DNA of 55,163 nt, taken from positions 1-55,163 of the forward strand of contig JAFTYF010000045.1 in assembly GCA_017461395.1 (NCBI GenBank), in the 5' to 3' direction. Within the stretch, counting starts at the first letter, position 1; each line of letters starts with the position of its first letter. This DNA is from Ruminococcus sp. (GTDB lineage: Bacteria > Bacillota > Clostridia > Oscillospirales > Ruminococcaceae). Positions 26,269-35,504 of the stretch are shown piece by piece. The position numbers and the translations under genes are program-made. The notes below the pieces were generated by a model. It was not told the origin of the DNA and ran no database searches. It saw only the letters and a program-made list of their open reading frames with translations.

Positions 26269-26297
26269 ATTATTGCCATAATCTGTGCAGGGTAAAC
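26269..26297 (-). promoter_or_regulatory. Candidate sigma-F-type (forespore) promoter of sigG
   Basis: On the minus strand GTTTA (26293-26297), 15 bases, GGCAATAAT (26269-26277) matches the forespore sigma-F pattern GYWTA-N15-GGnrAnAnT and gives a leader of about 23 bases. sigG is a classic sigma-F target. Confidence 0.6.
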
Positions 26298-26312
26298 ATG
26301 GAAAAAACGGGT

Positions 26313-26342
26313 AAAAAAACAGCATCCGTCAAATCCGGATGC
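26313..26342 (-). terminator. Terminator of the pyridoxal kinase gene
   Basis: GCATCCG...CGGATGC hairpin with a T-run on the minus strand, 10 bases after the stop. Confidence 0.8.
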
Positions 26343-26351
26343 CGCATTTCA

Positions 26352-27185
26352 TTATTTTATGTATTCAAGAAGCTTGTCTATGCAAAGCTCAAATGCACTT
26401 CCGTACCACATTTCCTCTCTTTCAGGAAACGTCTTTTCGATACAGTCGGCAGTGTAATTTACTGAGATATCCAATGCCTGCTGCAGTTTTTTTCCAAGAA
26501 CAACGGCTCCTGTGAAAGCACTTGCAAAGATATCTCCCGTACCATGACAACAGCAGTCGATGTGATCACGGAACGAATAATAGAACTGTCCGCTGGCTGA
26601 ATCATATGCAGCTGCGCCCTCTTTTCCATCGCCGGAAACAACACCGGTAAGAATGGGGACACGGCATCCCAGACCAGCAAGCTCAACAAGAATTTTCTCA
26701 GCATATTCCATATCGTGCCGCTCAATGTAGGGAAGCCCCAGCAGAAGCGAAGCCTCTGTCATATTCGGAATAATATAGTCTGCCTTTGCGCAGAGACCAG
26801 TCATTGCAGATACAAAATCATCGTCGAAACCAGCATAGAGCTTTCCGTGATCTGCCATAGCAGGATCAACAACTATAAAGTTATCTTCTGTGCCGAATTT
26901 TTCAAAGAAATCCGATACAATACCGATCTGCTCTTTCGAGCCGAGATAGCCTGTATATATTCCGGAAAATTCAAGACCTATCCTTTTCCAATGCTCTGCA
27001 ATTTTCGGTATATCCTCCGTCAGATCATGGAACGTATATCCGGTAAAGCCTCCCGTATGAGTCGAGAGCACTGCCGTAGGAATCACTGCTGTTTCCACAC
27101 CCATTGCGGAAATTATAGGCAGAGCTACGGTAAGCGAGCATTTCCCGAAACAGGAAATATCCTGTATAGTTGCAATTTTCTTCAT
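26352..27185 (-). CDS. pdxY: Pyridoxal/pyridoxamine kinase
   Basis: 277 aa ribokinase-family enzyme phosphorylating vitamin B6 vitamers to PLP precursors. Motifs: IQDISCFGKCSLTVALPI near the N-terminus, PNMTEA at about 145 (substrate lid), and the anion-hole motif HGTGDIFASAF with catalytic Asp (about 220-230). The start is taken at ATG 27185; a GTG three codons upstream is possible since GAGAG lies 3 bases before it and 12 before the ATG. The gap to the upstream zinc-ribbon gene is about 21 bases, so the two may be co-transcribed. The symbol could also be pdxK. Confidence 0.88.
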   Translation of the reverse strand: MKKIATIQDISCFGKCSLTVALPIISAMGVETAVIPTAVLSTHTGGFTGYTFHDLTEDIPKIAEHWKRIGLEFSGIYTGYLGSKEQIGIVSDFFEKFGTEDNFIVVDPAMADHGKLYAGFDDDFVSAMTGLCAKADYIIPNMTEASLLLGLPYIERHDMEYAEKILVELAGLGCRVPILTGVVSGDGKEGAAAYDSASGQFYYSFRDHIDCCCHGTGDIFASAFTGAVVLGKKLQQALDISVNYTADCIEKTFPEREEMWYGSAFELCIDKLLEYIK

Positions 27186-27206
27186 TATAGACACATTCTC
27201 TCGTGA

Positions 27207-28658
27207 TTAATTTGCGGTTTCTTCTGAAGAATTATCAGAAGCTTTGCCTACAGCAGTATTCAGTATTCCAAGAATAACATCCTTGTTTGCGTACTGATCA
27301 CTGCCAGTATAAGTACTACTGAACATCGGGCTGCTGCCGAAAACGATAACATGGCTTGAATCATTGCTGACATCCTCAGCGATAAGAACGGCTCCTCTGC
27401 TGTATACATTGCCGTTCTCTGCCGCCGGAGCTGTCAATTCCTTAATAATGAGCATTGAGTTCTCCGGAAGAGCAAGTACCTTTGTTACGTTTATATTTTC
27501 CTTCAGACCAAGATCATAGATCTCCTTTGTATCAGGGGCGCATATATCCGCAGATGAATAATCCGCACCGCCGACCGCTCCATTATCGGCAACTGATATC
27601 ATAATTCTGTAGCCGTCGCCTTCAAGTCCTTCATTCTTGTACTTTCCGGGAGTGCTGTTGAAAAATACATCGCCATCGTTATCAGCACCTATATCCCATT
27701 CAGCAAGAAAACCGTTTATATTAGCAGTTTCTTTTTCTGTCATAGAAGGTATGTACAGAAGGTTTTTGTTTTCCATTTTGAGGAATTTATTGAGTTTTCC
27801 AATCTGCACATCATTGAGATCCTCCTCAGGCATAGGAAGGATCACCATATCATATTTGCTTATGTCATCAGCAGAAAGATCAACATCTGTGCAGGTATAG
27901 CCATTCTTGCCAAGAAGTGAAATTATATCTGCGGCAATATCTGCATTTGCCGGATCATTCTTTACCACAGCTGCCTTGACAGAGCCGTCATCCACTTCCT
28001 GAGCAGTCGTTGTTGTGGTTACTGCAGTTGTCTGTACTGCCGTTGTAGTAACAGTTGTTTCCGGTATATCAGTAGTTACTGCGGAGGCATTGTCCTTTCC
28101 CGAACCGGATTTTTTCTTTTTATCCCTGCCGTCACTGCCGCAGCTTGTGATCAAAAGTATCAAAAGAATAACAGCCAGAAGCGCAACAAGAGCTATAACT
28201 GTCCAGCGTTTGTACTTTGCGAATCTGTCATATGGTGACAAACTATAATTAATTATTTCTTCATCATCATTTTTATCAGGTATAATATTTTTAAACCTTG
28301 AAACAGGCTCCGGAATCACAGCCGGCTCTTCGATTTCCGTTTCATTTATTTCGGGTTCTGCGGGAGCATCTTCCTCAGCCACCAGCTCATCTTCCGGCTC
28401 AATATTTTCAGATATCTGAGCATCATCAGATTCAATCGTTATTTCAGGTTCAGGAGCTGTTTCCAACTCAATATCAATTTCATGTTTTTCAGTATCATCA
28501 TTCAGTATCTCAGAAAGTAATTCTTCCTTATCACGGAGAAGAAAATATATCTCCGGCGATCCTGAATATGTATTTTCACTTATAACAGTATTATCTTCGC
28601 CGCAGAATCGGCAGATCCCCGGCTTTTCAAGCCTTTTCCCACATTTTATGCAAAACAT
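27207..28658 (-). CDS. Zinc-ribbon, single-pass membrane protein with extracellular GldG-like domain
   Basis: 483 aa. The N-terminal zinc ribbon CIKCGKRL...CRFCG (about 3-20) and an acidic region (about 30-130) are cytoplasmic. A transmembrane helix (about 152-172) ends in ITSCG, followed by a basic and Thr/Val-rich linker. The outer domain (about 225-470), with DMVILPMPEEDLND and LLYIPSM, resembles the GldG/DUF4350-type 'ABC-transport auxiliary' fold. Zinc_ribbon-TM-outer domain proteins are common in this group of Firmicutes, with unknown roles. It lies downstream of a PP2C-like gene (gap 101). Confidence 0.7.
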   Translation of the reverse strand: MFCIKCGKRLEKPGICRFCGEDNTVISENTYSGSPEIYFLLRDKEELLSEILNDDTEKHEIDIELETAPEPEITIESDDAQISENIEPEDELVAEEDAPAEPEINETEIEEPAVIPEPVSRFKNIIPDKNDDEEIINYSLSPYDRFAKYKRWTVIALVALLAVILLILLITSCGSDGRDKKKKSGSGKDNASAVTTDIPETTVTTTAVQTTAVTTTTTAQEVDDGSVKAAVVKNDPANADIAADIISLLGKNGYTCTDVDLSADDISKYDMVILPMPEEDLNDVQIGKLNKFLKMENKNLLYIPSMTEKETANINGFLAEWDIGADNDGDVFFNSTPGKYKNEGLEGDGYRIMISVADNGAVGGADYSSADICAPDTKEIYDLGLKENINVTKVLALPENSMLIIKELTAPAAENGNVYSRGAVLIAEDVSNDSSHVIVFGSSPMFSSTYTGSDQYANKDVILGILNTAVGKASDNSSEETAN

Positions 28659-28759
28659 TTCAGCACTTCCTTTGAAAAAATATTTACTGATTCCTTTTTA
28701 TATCGAATCAGCATGACAGCAATGTAAGATTTCCCTGCAAATCACAGTTTTCCGCAGTA

Positions 28760-29734
28760 TCAATATTCTCGTTTAAGCGGATTGCGGTAATACGAAGATC
28801 TGTAATTTTCCCAATGCTGTTTAAGTATTTTTTCATCGGAACCCGATTGTCTGTTTATAAAATCATTCTGCAGTCTTATAAGCCGCATACTATAGTATTT
28901 CTTCATATCGTCGAAATCTTCAAAACCATAGCAGGCGACAGATAATGTATACTCTCCGCCGGATGCTTTTTTCAATATTTCGTCAAGTTTAGCCATCCAG
29001 CGTGAAGGTGAAGACGCTTCTGCCATTGTCTCAAGAAGGAAATTTTCAAATCCCATAGGAGTTCTGAAATGAGCGAAGCAGTCAGAAGACGCATTTATCA
29101 GTATTACAGGACGTGCAAACACTGTAAATCCGCTGTGAAGCTTAAAATCACCTGCACCTCCGGCGTAATTTGTAATTTTCCCGTTCTTTCTCAGATGAGC
29201 AAACGCATCATCAGAATTAACGTCAATATCATCAGTTGTCAGCTGACAAAGTCCCTGATCGTCAAGCATATATACTCTGGAATTTCCAGCCCATATGCAG
29301 TTGCACAGCGTGAATTTTCCGGCACTCATGGTAGTTGTCATGCTCACTGCAGTGGGAAGACTTATGTCCGTGTTTTCTTCCGAGCGGCTGAGTCTTGCCT
29401 TTACTTCATCAAGCTTTCCGGAAATATGCTCCTTAAGCTGACGGACATATTCAAGCTGCTCAGAGGATGTTCTCCTTATGTAGGAAACACCTTTTTTAGA
29501 ATAATTCTGTTCAAAGAATTCCGATGCCGCATAAGCAGCAATGCGCGAGCCTATATAGGCTCCTGTTTTGTCATTTGCTCCGGAATATCTTCTGAATCCG
29601 ATATTTCCGCAGCCATCGAATACACCTGTGACTACAAGTCCGCTTTCAAGATTCTGCACAAAAGCGGAATCCTCACCGCAGCCACGAACAGTCTCAGACT
29701 GCAAAATAAATGGTTTAATAGTTGAAAGATTCAT
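28760..29734 (-). CDS. PP2C-like protein, possibly degenerate phosphatase
   Basis: 324 aa with PP2C (PPM) family layout: GCGEDSAFV (about 18-26), VFDGCGN (about 38-44, metal-binding Asp), a helix after SRIAAYAASEF, AGNSRVYMLDDQGL (GDSRxY-like, about 150-163), INASSDCFAHF (equivalent to LASDGxxD, about 212-222) and GEYTLSVACYGF (equivalent to DNxTVxxV). In the last two motifs the usual Asp residues are Cys/Glu variants, so metal binding may be reduced. It would act on Ser/Thr phosphate in the cytoplasm if active. Its downstream neighbour is a zinc-ribbon membrane protein. Confidence 0.7.
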   Translation of the reverse strand: MNLSTIKPFILQSETVRGCGEDSAFVQNLESGLVVTGVFDGCGNIGFRRYSGANDKTGAYIGSRIAAYAASEFFEQNYSKKGVSYIRRTSSEQLEYVRQLKEHISGKLDEVKARLSRSEENTDISLPTAVSMTTTMSAGKFTLCNCIWAGNSRVYMLDDQGLCQLTTDDIDVNSDDAFAHLRKNGKITNYAGGAGDFKLHSGFTVFARPVILINASSDCFAHFRTPMGFENFLLETMAEASSPSRWMAKLDEILKKASGGEYTLSVACYGFEDFDDMKKYYSMRLIRLQNDFINRQSGSDEKILKQHWENYRSSYYRNPLKREY

Positions 29735-29959
29735 TTTGTCCTCTCTTTTGTATAAAAATCAGAAACGATTTTTATATCTGTTTTATTTTTCTCTGTCATC
29801 CTGCTCCACGAAGCTTTTCACGCCTCATAAAACAACTTTTATAATTATATCACATTCATGAAAATTAGTCAAGATATTGCGGAAAATTCGGAAAATCACT
29901 ATTTTTTCTGATTCTGAAGAAGTATCTGAGAATTATTTCCGAAAAATTTACAATAAGTA

Positions 29960-29988
29960 TTGACTTTTTCCGGCGGCAGGTATATAAT
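29960..29988 (+). promoter_or_regulatory. Sigma-A promoter of the Nudix gene
   Basis: TTGACT (29960-29965), 17 bases, TATAAT (29983-29988). The leader holds a hairpin ATTATCGC (30005-30012) / GCGATAAT (30033-30040). Confidence 0.75.
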
Positions 29989-30079
29989 ATACGTCGGTAA
30001 GAAAATTATCGCCTATTACAGGGTGGAAATGCGCGATAATCTAAAACATTTAGTATAATTTAAGAGGCGTTTGATAGAA

Positions 30080-30871
30080 ATGGATACTATTGAAATTTTT
30101 CTTAGCAGACTCACAGCCGCAAAAGAGCTTTATTTAGAAATCGCTGAAAAAACAGGCGATGACAGAATCAACAGCAAAGAATCTCTTAAGCTTTTCCTTG
30201 AAGAAAAATCATCTCCGGCAGAATACAAGGTGTATATTTCAGATGAGGATATTTCTAACGAAACTATTGATGAAATAAAAGAAATATTCCAGTCGTGTGC
30301 CGAAAAAAATGAGAATATCACAGCTGAATTCATTACAGATGAATTTCTTAATCTTCTCGATGAAAACGAGCGTCTTACCCAAAAAAGCAAGCCGCGTTCA
30401 CTTGTACACAGGGACGGCGATCTCCACGCAGTTGTCCACATCTGGATAATCCAGCGAAAAGATATGGGAATATACGTTCTTCTCCAGAAGCGATCAAACA
30501 AGAAGCTTATCAATCCCGAATGCTACGACGTTTCTGCCGCCGGACACATCACTCAGGGCGGTGAACCGAGAAAAACTGCCGTCAAGGAAATATACGAGGA
30601 ACTCGGACTGAACGTTCCTGCTGAAAAACTGAAAATAGTCGGCGTTCATCGTAATATATACTGCAATGGCATAGTAAAAGACAATGAAATGAGCGCTGTT
30701 TATATCTACAACGAGCCCGTTGACATTGATAGTCTTACTATCTGCGAGGATGAGGTTGCAGAAGTCTGCTGGGCTGAAATTGATGAAATGCTTACAGTAA
30801 TGAAAAACGGCGAATTTCTCAACTGTATCTCCCTCGAAGAACTTGCAATGATCAAAAAGGCTACTTTCTGA
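30080..30871 (+). CDS. Nudix hydrolase with N-terminal extension
   Basis: 263 aa from ATG 30080 (GAGG 12 bases upstream; a TTG at 30071 is an alternative). The first 100 residues are acidic and helix-rich and I do not recognise them. The Nudix domain covers about 105-255, with IPP-isomerase-like features (HRDGDLHAVVHIWI, AAGHITQGGE) and the Nudix helix KEIYEELGL. The first Glu of the G-x5-E-x7-REUxEExGU pattern is displaced by one residue (Gly at its place). It probably hydrolyses a nucleoside diphosphate derivative or similar; the substrate is unknown. Confidence 0.82.
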   Translation: MDTIEIFLSRLTAAKELYLEIAEKTGDDRINSKESLKLFLEEKSSPAEYKVYISDEDISNETIDEIKEIFQSCAEKNENITAEFITDEFLNLLDENERLTQKSKPRSLVHRDGDLHAVVHIWIIQRKDMGIYVLLQKRSNKKLINPECYDVSAAGHITQGGEPRKTAVKEIYEELGLNVPAEKLKIVGVHRNIYCNGIVKDNEMSAVYIYNEPVDIDSLTICEDEVAEVCWAEIDEMLTVMKNGEFLNCISLEELAMIKKATF

Positions 30872-30881
30872 TAAATATTAT

Positions 30882-30907
30882 GAGCGGACATTGTCCGCTC
30901 TTTTTTT
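30882..30907 (+). terminator. Terminator of the Nudix gene
   Basis: GAGCGGACA / TGTCCGCTC hairpin followed by seven T. Confidence 0.9.
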
Positions 30908-30968
30908 GACCTTTTAAGCTTCCGGACCGTATTACAAACAGAATACAAACAAGAAAGGAAGTTTTTCA

Positions 30969-33155
30969 ATGAAACGTACTGTACCTTTTATATTATCGCT
31001 GTGTTTGCTTTTTTCAGCGATATCATGCCGTAAAACAGATAATGGAGATCCTGCTCAGAATAATATTCCATCAGCCGAAACACTGGTGATCAAGTCAGAT
31101 AAAACATATCACCTCAGAGAAGTCTCCATGCCGTCAGAAGAAGCAAGCGTAATTTCCGTCGCTCCAATTGGTGACGGACGATATATTGCTGCATTCAGAA
31201 ATCCTGAAAGTGTCGTTCCCGAATTTTATACCACAGACGCAGATTTTTCCGGATATGCTCCTTGTAATATGCAGATATCATTCCGCGACAATGCAGAAAT
31301 AATTCTCCGTTTTGCAAACGCAGCCGACGGAACTCTGTATATGTCAGTTACCGAAATAATACACGGCGATATGCCGGCGTACAATCATATAGATCCTGAA
31401 CACAACAGCGAAGATTTAGACTGGGATGCATACAACTCAAGCGCCGAATATTTTCATACGATATACCGGATATCCGCTGATGGGACAGCTGAATCAAAGA
31501 CAGAGATCACTGGAATGAATGACAATTCCATAGAAGATTTTACAATATGCGGAGGGAAATTCTACATCTCATGCGGAATTGTATATACTGCGGACATATC
31601 CAGCGGTCAGGCCGAGGAATACAAGCCGCCTAAGTACGAAGCATCCGGAAGTCTCGGCGTAACCTCTGCGGATACGCTCATCTGCGGAATCTATAACATT
31701 TATGATAGTATGCTTTCTAATGGCAACACGCCTCTTTCTCTTGAACGTTCAGGTGACCCCACAACGCATATTTCAGCCGGAGGAAGTTCGTTTGATGCTG
31801 TTTTTGCCGGAAAGACCGGAATCTACGGACTTAAAGGCAATACACTCACAGAGCTTGCTCTGAATGTTCAGCTTGGTATAAGCGAAAATTCCGCAGAGGA
31901 AATAATTCCGACAGAAAATGGTTATATTTTATCTGTATTCGATCAGAATACCGTCAGATACAAACTATATCTGCTTACCGATATACCCGAAGAAAATGCC
32001 CCGAAAGAACCGGTGCCCCTTAAACTTGGTGTGATGTATCAGCATGAGGATTTCCTGAATCACACTGCATCATTTAACCGGTCGGGAAAGAATATCACCA
32101 TAGAGCCTGTTTATTATACTGAATTTGACGTTTACGACAAGGAGAAGGATGAGCAAGTCAGCACAGGCAGCGAAAAGCTTTCAATGGATCTCCTTACAGG
32201 TGATGGACCTGATCTCGCCCTGTTCATGAATACGCCGCTTGATCTAAAGGGAAAGGGCGCATTTGCCGATATGTATCAGCTTATGGACGATGAACTGAAC
32301 CGTGAAATGTTTCTGCCGAACATCCTTGAAGCCAGCGAATATGACGGAAAACTCTTCTCGCTTCCGATATCTTTCACAGTACGTTCTATGATATTAAAAG
32401 AGAAATTTTCCAGTATCGAAAATCAGACATTTGAGGAAATGCTCCGGACTATTGAAAATGCTCCGGCGGAAATGAATATCATCAATAACGGTTCAAAAAT
32501 GGAAATGCTTATCAGCATGATCAGTTATTCTGACTTTGCAATATCCGGCAAGGACGGAAAATACTCGATAAATTCCGGTAATATGGCAGAACTTCTTGAA
32601 TTCTGCAGCAGATTTCCTGATTATCCAAGAGAAGAATGGTATGACTATAGCCGTGATGAAGTTCTGTTCAGCGAATTTGCGGCGGCTGGCTTCGGAGATT
32701 TCAGAACATATTATGATATGTTCGCAGATCCAGTCACCTTTGCCGGATATCCCTCAAAAAACGCAGAGGGAAATATTGTCGGCATGAACTGCAATATCGC
32801 AATAATGGAAAAATGCGGCAATAAGCCAGAAGCGTGGGAGTTTGTAAAATCAATATATATTGGCGAAAATTCAAACATTGCAAATGGCAGAAATGCTGAA
32901 TTCCCGATACTTTTAAGGGATATAGAACAGCTTGCGGAAATCGCAGAAAATAACGGGGATTTCACGAAAGACGAACTTGACAAAGCAGTCGAAGTGATAA
33001 AGAGTGCAAAAAGAGCTTCAAACGGACTTCCAAACGATATTTTTCTCATAATCGCAGAAGAAGCTCAGCCGTACTTTGCCGGAGAATGTACCGCTGAGGA
33101 AGCAGCCTCTTACATCAAAAGCAGAACCGATATCTATGTGAGCGAAAATGAATGA
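30969..33155 (+). CDS. Lipoprotein with C-terminal extracellular solute-binding (family 1-like) domain
   Basis: 728 aa. Signal peptide ending SAISC (about Cys20). Residues about 45-345 are beta-rich and resemble propeller blades (repeated GxxYIAxF, DGTLYM, GGKFYI strands). Residues about 350-710 resemble ABC sugar-binding proteins: LKLGVMYQHEDF, DLLTGDGPDLALFM (ligand-proximal), YDGKLFSLPISF, FAGYPS, and EAWEFVKSIY near the end. AAGGAAG precedes the ATG. No permease or ATPase is adjacent, so it may be an orphan binding protein or sensor rather than a transporter subunit. Confidence 0.75.
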   Translation: MKRTVPFILSLCLLFSAISCRKTDNGDPAQNNIPSAETLVIKSDKTYHLREVSMPSEEASVISVAPIGDGRYIAAFRNPESVVPEFYTTDADFSGYAPCNMQISFRDNAEIILRFANAADGTLYMSVTEIIHGDMPAYNHIDPEHNSEDLDWDAYNSSAEYFHTIYRISADGTAESKTEITGMNDNSIEDFTICGGKFYISCGIVYTADISSGQAEEYKPPKYEASGSLGVTSADTLICGIYNIYDSMLSNGNTPLSLERSGDPTTHISAGGSSFDAVFAGKTGIYGLKGNTLTELALNVQLGISENSAEEIIPTENGYILSVFDQNTVRYKLYLLTDIPEENAPKEPVPLKLGVMYQHEDFLNHTASFNRSGKNITIEPVYYTEFDVYDKEKDEQVSTGSEKLSMDLLTGDGPDLALFMNTPLDLKGKGAFADMYQLMDDELNREMFLPNILEASEYDGKLFSLPISFTVRSMILKEKFSSIENQTFEEMLRTIENAPAEMNIINNGSKMEMLISMISYSDFAISGKDGKYSINSGNMAELLEFCSRFPDYPREEWYDYSRDEVLFSEFAAAGFGDFRTYYDMFADPVTFAGYPSKNAEGNIVGMNCNIAIMEKCGNKPEAWEFVKSIYIGENSNIANGRNAEFPILLRDIEQLAEIAENNGDFTKDELDKAVEVIKSAKRASNGLPNDIFLIIAEEAQPYFAGECTAEEAASYIKSRTDIYVSENE

Positions 33156-33165
33156 TTTTCCCACA

Positions 33166-33200
33166 AACGGCAGTACTCATGTACTGTCGTTTTCTTTTTT
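33166..33200 (+). terminator. Terminator of the solute-binding lipoprotein gene
   Basis: AACGGCAGTAC / GTACTGTCGTT hairpin and a T-rich tail just after the stop. Confidence 0.85.
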
Positions 33201-33249
33201 GACCTCTTACTGTATTTATGAATATTTGCTGAAAAATTCGGCATCTGGC

Positions 33250-33278
33250 TTGACAAATACAAAGAAAGAAACTATAAT
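33250..33278 (+). promoter_or_regulatory. Consensus sigma-A promoter of the GH26-dockerin gene
   Basis: TTGACA (33250-33255), exactly 17 bases, TATAAT (33273-33278): a full consensus match. The leader of about 60 bases shows no strong hairpin; AGGAGG precedes the ATG. A very strong promoter is expected. Confidence 0.9.
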
Positions 33279-33344
33279 TAAGAATGTTGATATTGATGTT
33301 ACCGCTGCAATAGGCGGCACGGTAACAAAACAGGAGGAATTATT

Positions 33345-35378
33345 ATGAAGAACAAATTCAAAAGATCTGCTGCACTTGTTTCAGCAGCCGCAATGACTGC
33401 TGCAATGGCTGGATCTGCAGGCATTTTTACAACGACTGCCGAAACTGAAATGACTGTTTTCCCCTACACTATTGAGGGCGAGGACATGACGGACGCAACT
33501 TTCTGGGATAAGATCTATGCAGATGAATTCCCCGGATTTTCCGGCAAAGGATTTACCTACATCACAAACGATAAGGCTTCATTTGAGGTAACTGTTCCAG
33601 AGGACGGAATGTATCAGTTAAGTGCACGCTGCGTACAGATTCTTGACAAGGGCGGACGTATGCAGACAATTTCCGTTAACGGCGTCGAATATTCCATGAC
33701 TGCTCCTTATCTTGATACATGGACAGATATCAATCTCGGCGTTATCCGTCTGAAAAAGGGCACAAATGAAATTGCATTCCTCAACAAATACGGCTATCTC
33801 GCTGTTGATACCGTTACTATCAAGGAAGCTGTTTTCCCTGATGTTACACAGGCTGATTCAGTCCCATGTGATCCTAAGGCTACTCCCGAAACAAAGTCAC
33901 TTATGAAGTATCTCCACAGCGTTTATGGTAAGAACATTATCTCCGGACAGCAGGAAATCTACGGCAGCGGACATACTATCCAGACTACTATCAGATACGA
34001 TCAGGCAAATGATATCTGCGTTGACAGCGACGGAAATGAATATACTATCGACCGTGACAGCGAAGGCGTAGACAAGGACGGAAACAAGATCTACTGGCAC
34101 TGCACAGGTGCTGACGGCAAGGTTTACGACTACGATGAGCAGAACCGCGGCTACAAATTTGTTTACTATGATCAGGAATTCGACTGGCTTGCTGATCTTA
34201 CCGGCAAATATCCCGCTATCAGAGGCTTCGACTTCATGAACTACAATCCCCTCTATGGCTGGGAGGATGGCACCACTCAGCGTGTAATTGACTGGGTAAA
34301 GAACAAGGGCGGTATCGCTACTGCCTGCTGGCATATCAATATCCCGACAGATTTCGCAAACTATACCCCCGGCGACGTTATCGACTGGTCAAAATGTACC
34401 TACAAGCCCAACAAGGAATTCAAGATCGCAAATGCCGTAAAGGAAGGAACAAAGGAAAACGAATACCTCAACATGGCAATTGAGGATCTTGCTGAACAGT
34501 TCACAATCCTTCAGGAAAACAACGTGCCTATCATGTTCAGACCTTTCCACGAGGCTGAGGGAAATCCCAGCACTACTTCCGATCCTATCGACGGTTCAGG
34601 CGCATGGTTCTGGTGGTCTCAGGACGGCGCAGAGGACTACAAGGCGCTCTGGAATTACCTCTACGATCAGCTCACAAACAAATATGATCTCCACAACATC
34701 ATCTGGGAAAACAACCTCTATGCATGGTCTGAGGCTTCTGCAGAATGGTATCCCGGCGATGACTGTGTTGATATCGTTGGCTGGGACAAATATGATACAA
34801 TGTACAACCGCCACGATGGTCTTACAAGCGGACCTAATGAGGACTGCAACAGCAGCGTTTACTGGTCACTCAACGACTATGTTGACAACAAGAAAATGGC
34901 TGCTATCACAGAAAACAGCACTATCCCCAGTGTTGGCAATCTCCTTACAGAAAAAGCTACATGGCTCTATTTCTGCACATGGTACGACGATCAGGATAAA
35001 TTCATCTCCGGTGAAAACTACAATAATCCCGACAGCGTAAAGGAAATGTATCAGAGTGATTACTGCATTACTCTCGATGAGCTTCCGAAGGATCTTTACA
35101 GCAACGGCGGAACTTCAGATCCTGATCCCAATCCTGAAACAAAGCTCGGCGACGCAAGCTGCGACGGCGATATTCTCCTCAATGACGCCGTCCTTATCAT
35201 GCAGGTTATCGGAAATCCTGACGAATACGGCGTCGGCGGAACTGAAAAAAGTGCTATAACTGAGCAGGGCATGAAAAATGCTGACGTTTCCGGCAATGGC
35301 GACGGTCTTACAAACAAGGATGCTCTCGCTGTACAGAAATTTATTCTCAAGCTCGGTGATCTTCCCGAAACTGAATAA
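33345..35378 (+). CDS. Cellulosomal GH26 beta-mannanase (CBM35-like - GH26 - dockerin)
   Basis: 677 aa, secreted. Signal peptide (about 1-32), CBM35-like domain (about 38-165; IEGEDM start, RLKKGTNEIAFLN), GH26 catalytic domain (about 175-585) with acid/base Glu403 in RPFHEAEG and nucleophile Glu523 in AITENST, and WWSQDG/WYPGDDCVD motifs of mannanases. The dockerin (about 602-677) has GDASCDGDILLNDAVLIMQ and a second loop DVSGNGDGLTNKDALAVQ. An insert of Asp/Gly/Lys-rich sequence (about 218-262) in the catalytic domain contains two 'DxDGN' loops that look calcium-binding. It endo-cleaves mannan backbones. Its catalytic C-terminus and dockerin closely match the protein at 44582-47803. Confidence 0.9.
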   Translation: MKNKFKRSAALVSAAAMTAAMAGSAGIFTTTAETEMTVFPYTIEGEDMTDATFWDKIYADEFPGFSGKGFTYITNDKASFEVTVPEDGMYQLSARCVQILDKGGRMQTISVNGVEYSMTAPYLDTWTDINLGVIRLKKGTNEIAFLNKYGYLAVDTVTIKEAVFPDVTQADSVPCDPKATPETKSLMKYLHSVYGKNIISGQQEIYGSGHTIQTTIRYDQANDICVDSDGNEYTIDRDSEGVDKDGNKIYWHCTGADGKVYDYDEQNRGYKFVYYDQEFDWLADLTGKYPAIRGFDFMNYNPLYGWEDGTTQRVIDWVKNKGGIATACWHINIPTDFANYTPGDVIDWSKCTYKPNKEFKIANAVKEGTKENEYLNMAIEDLAEQFTILQENNVPIMFRPFHEAEGNPSTTSDPIDGSGAWFWWSQDGAEDYKALWNYLYDQLTNKYDLHNIIWENNLYAWSEASAEWYPGDDCVDIVGWDKYDTMYNRHDGLTSGPNEDCNSSVYWSLNDYVDNKKMAAITENSTIPSVGNLLTEKATWLYFCTWYDDQDKFISGENYNNPDSVKEMYQSDYCITLDELPKDLYSNGGTSDPDPNPETKLGDASCDGDILLNDAVLIMQVIGNPDEYGVGGTEKSAITEQGMKNADVSGNGDGLTNKDALAVQKFILKLGDLPETE

Positions 35379-35423
35379 TTATCACTGTGTTCAGGCAGCA
35401 ATGTGAAAATTTCAGGAAAAGCC

Positions 35424-35452
35424 TTGACATTTCGACTAATCTGTTATACAAT
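35424..35452 (+). promoter_or_regulatory. Sigma-A promoter of the Pro/Thr-rich membrane protein gene
   Basis: TTGACA (35424-35429), 17 bases, TACAAT (35447-35452), 46 bases after the mannanase stop. Confidence 0.8.
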
Positions 35453-35504
35453 GTAATTGAATACGTTTATAAATACGAATACATTTTTCAGGAGAGTGTT
35501 AAAA

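Noticed and set aside
33148-33348. 66-codon frame overlapping the promoter of the GH26 gene
   Set aside because: It spans a terminator and a consensus promoter and lacks a start signal.
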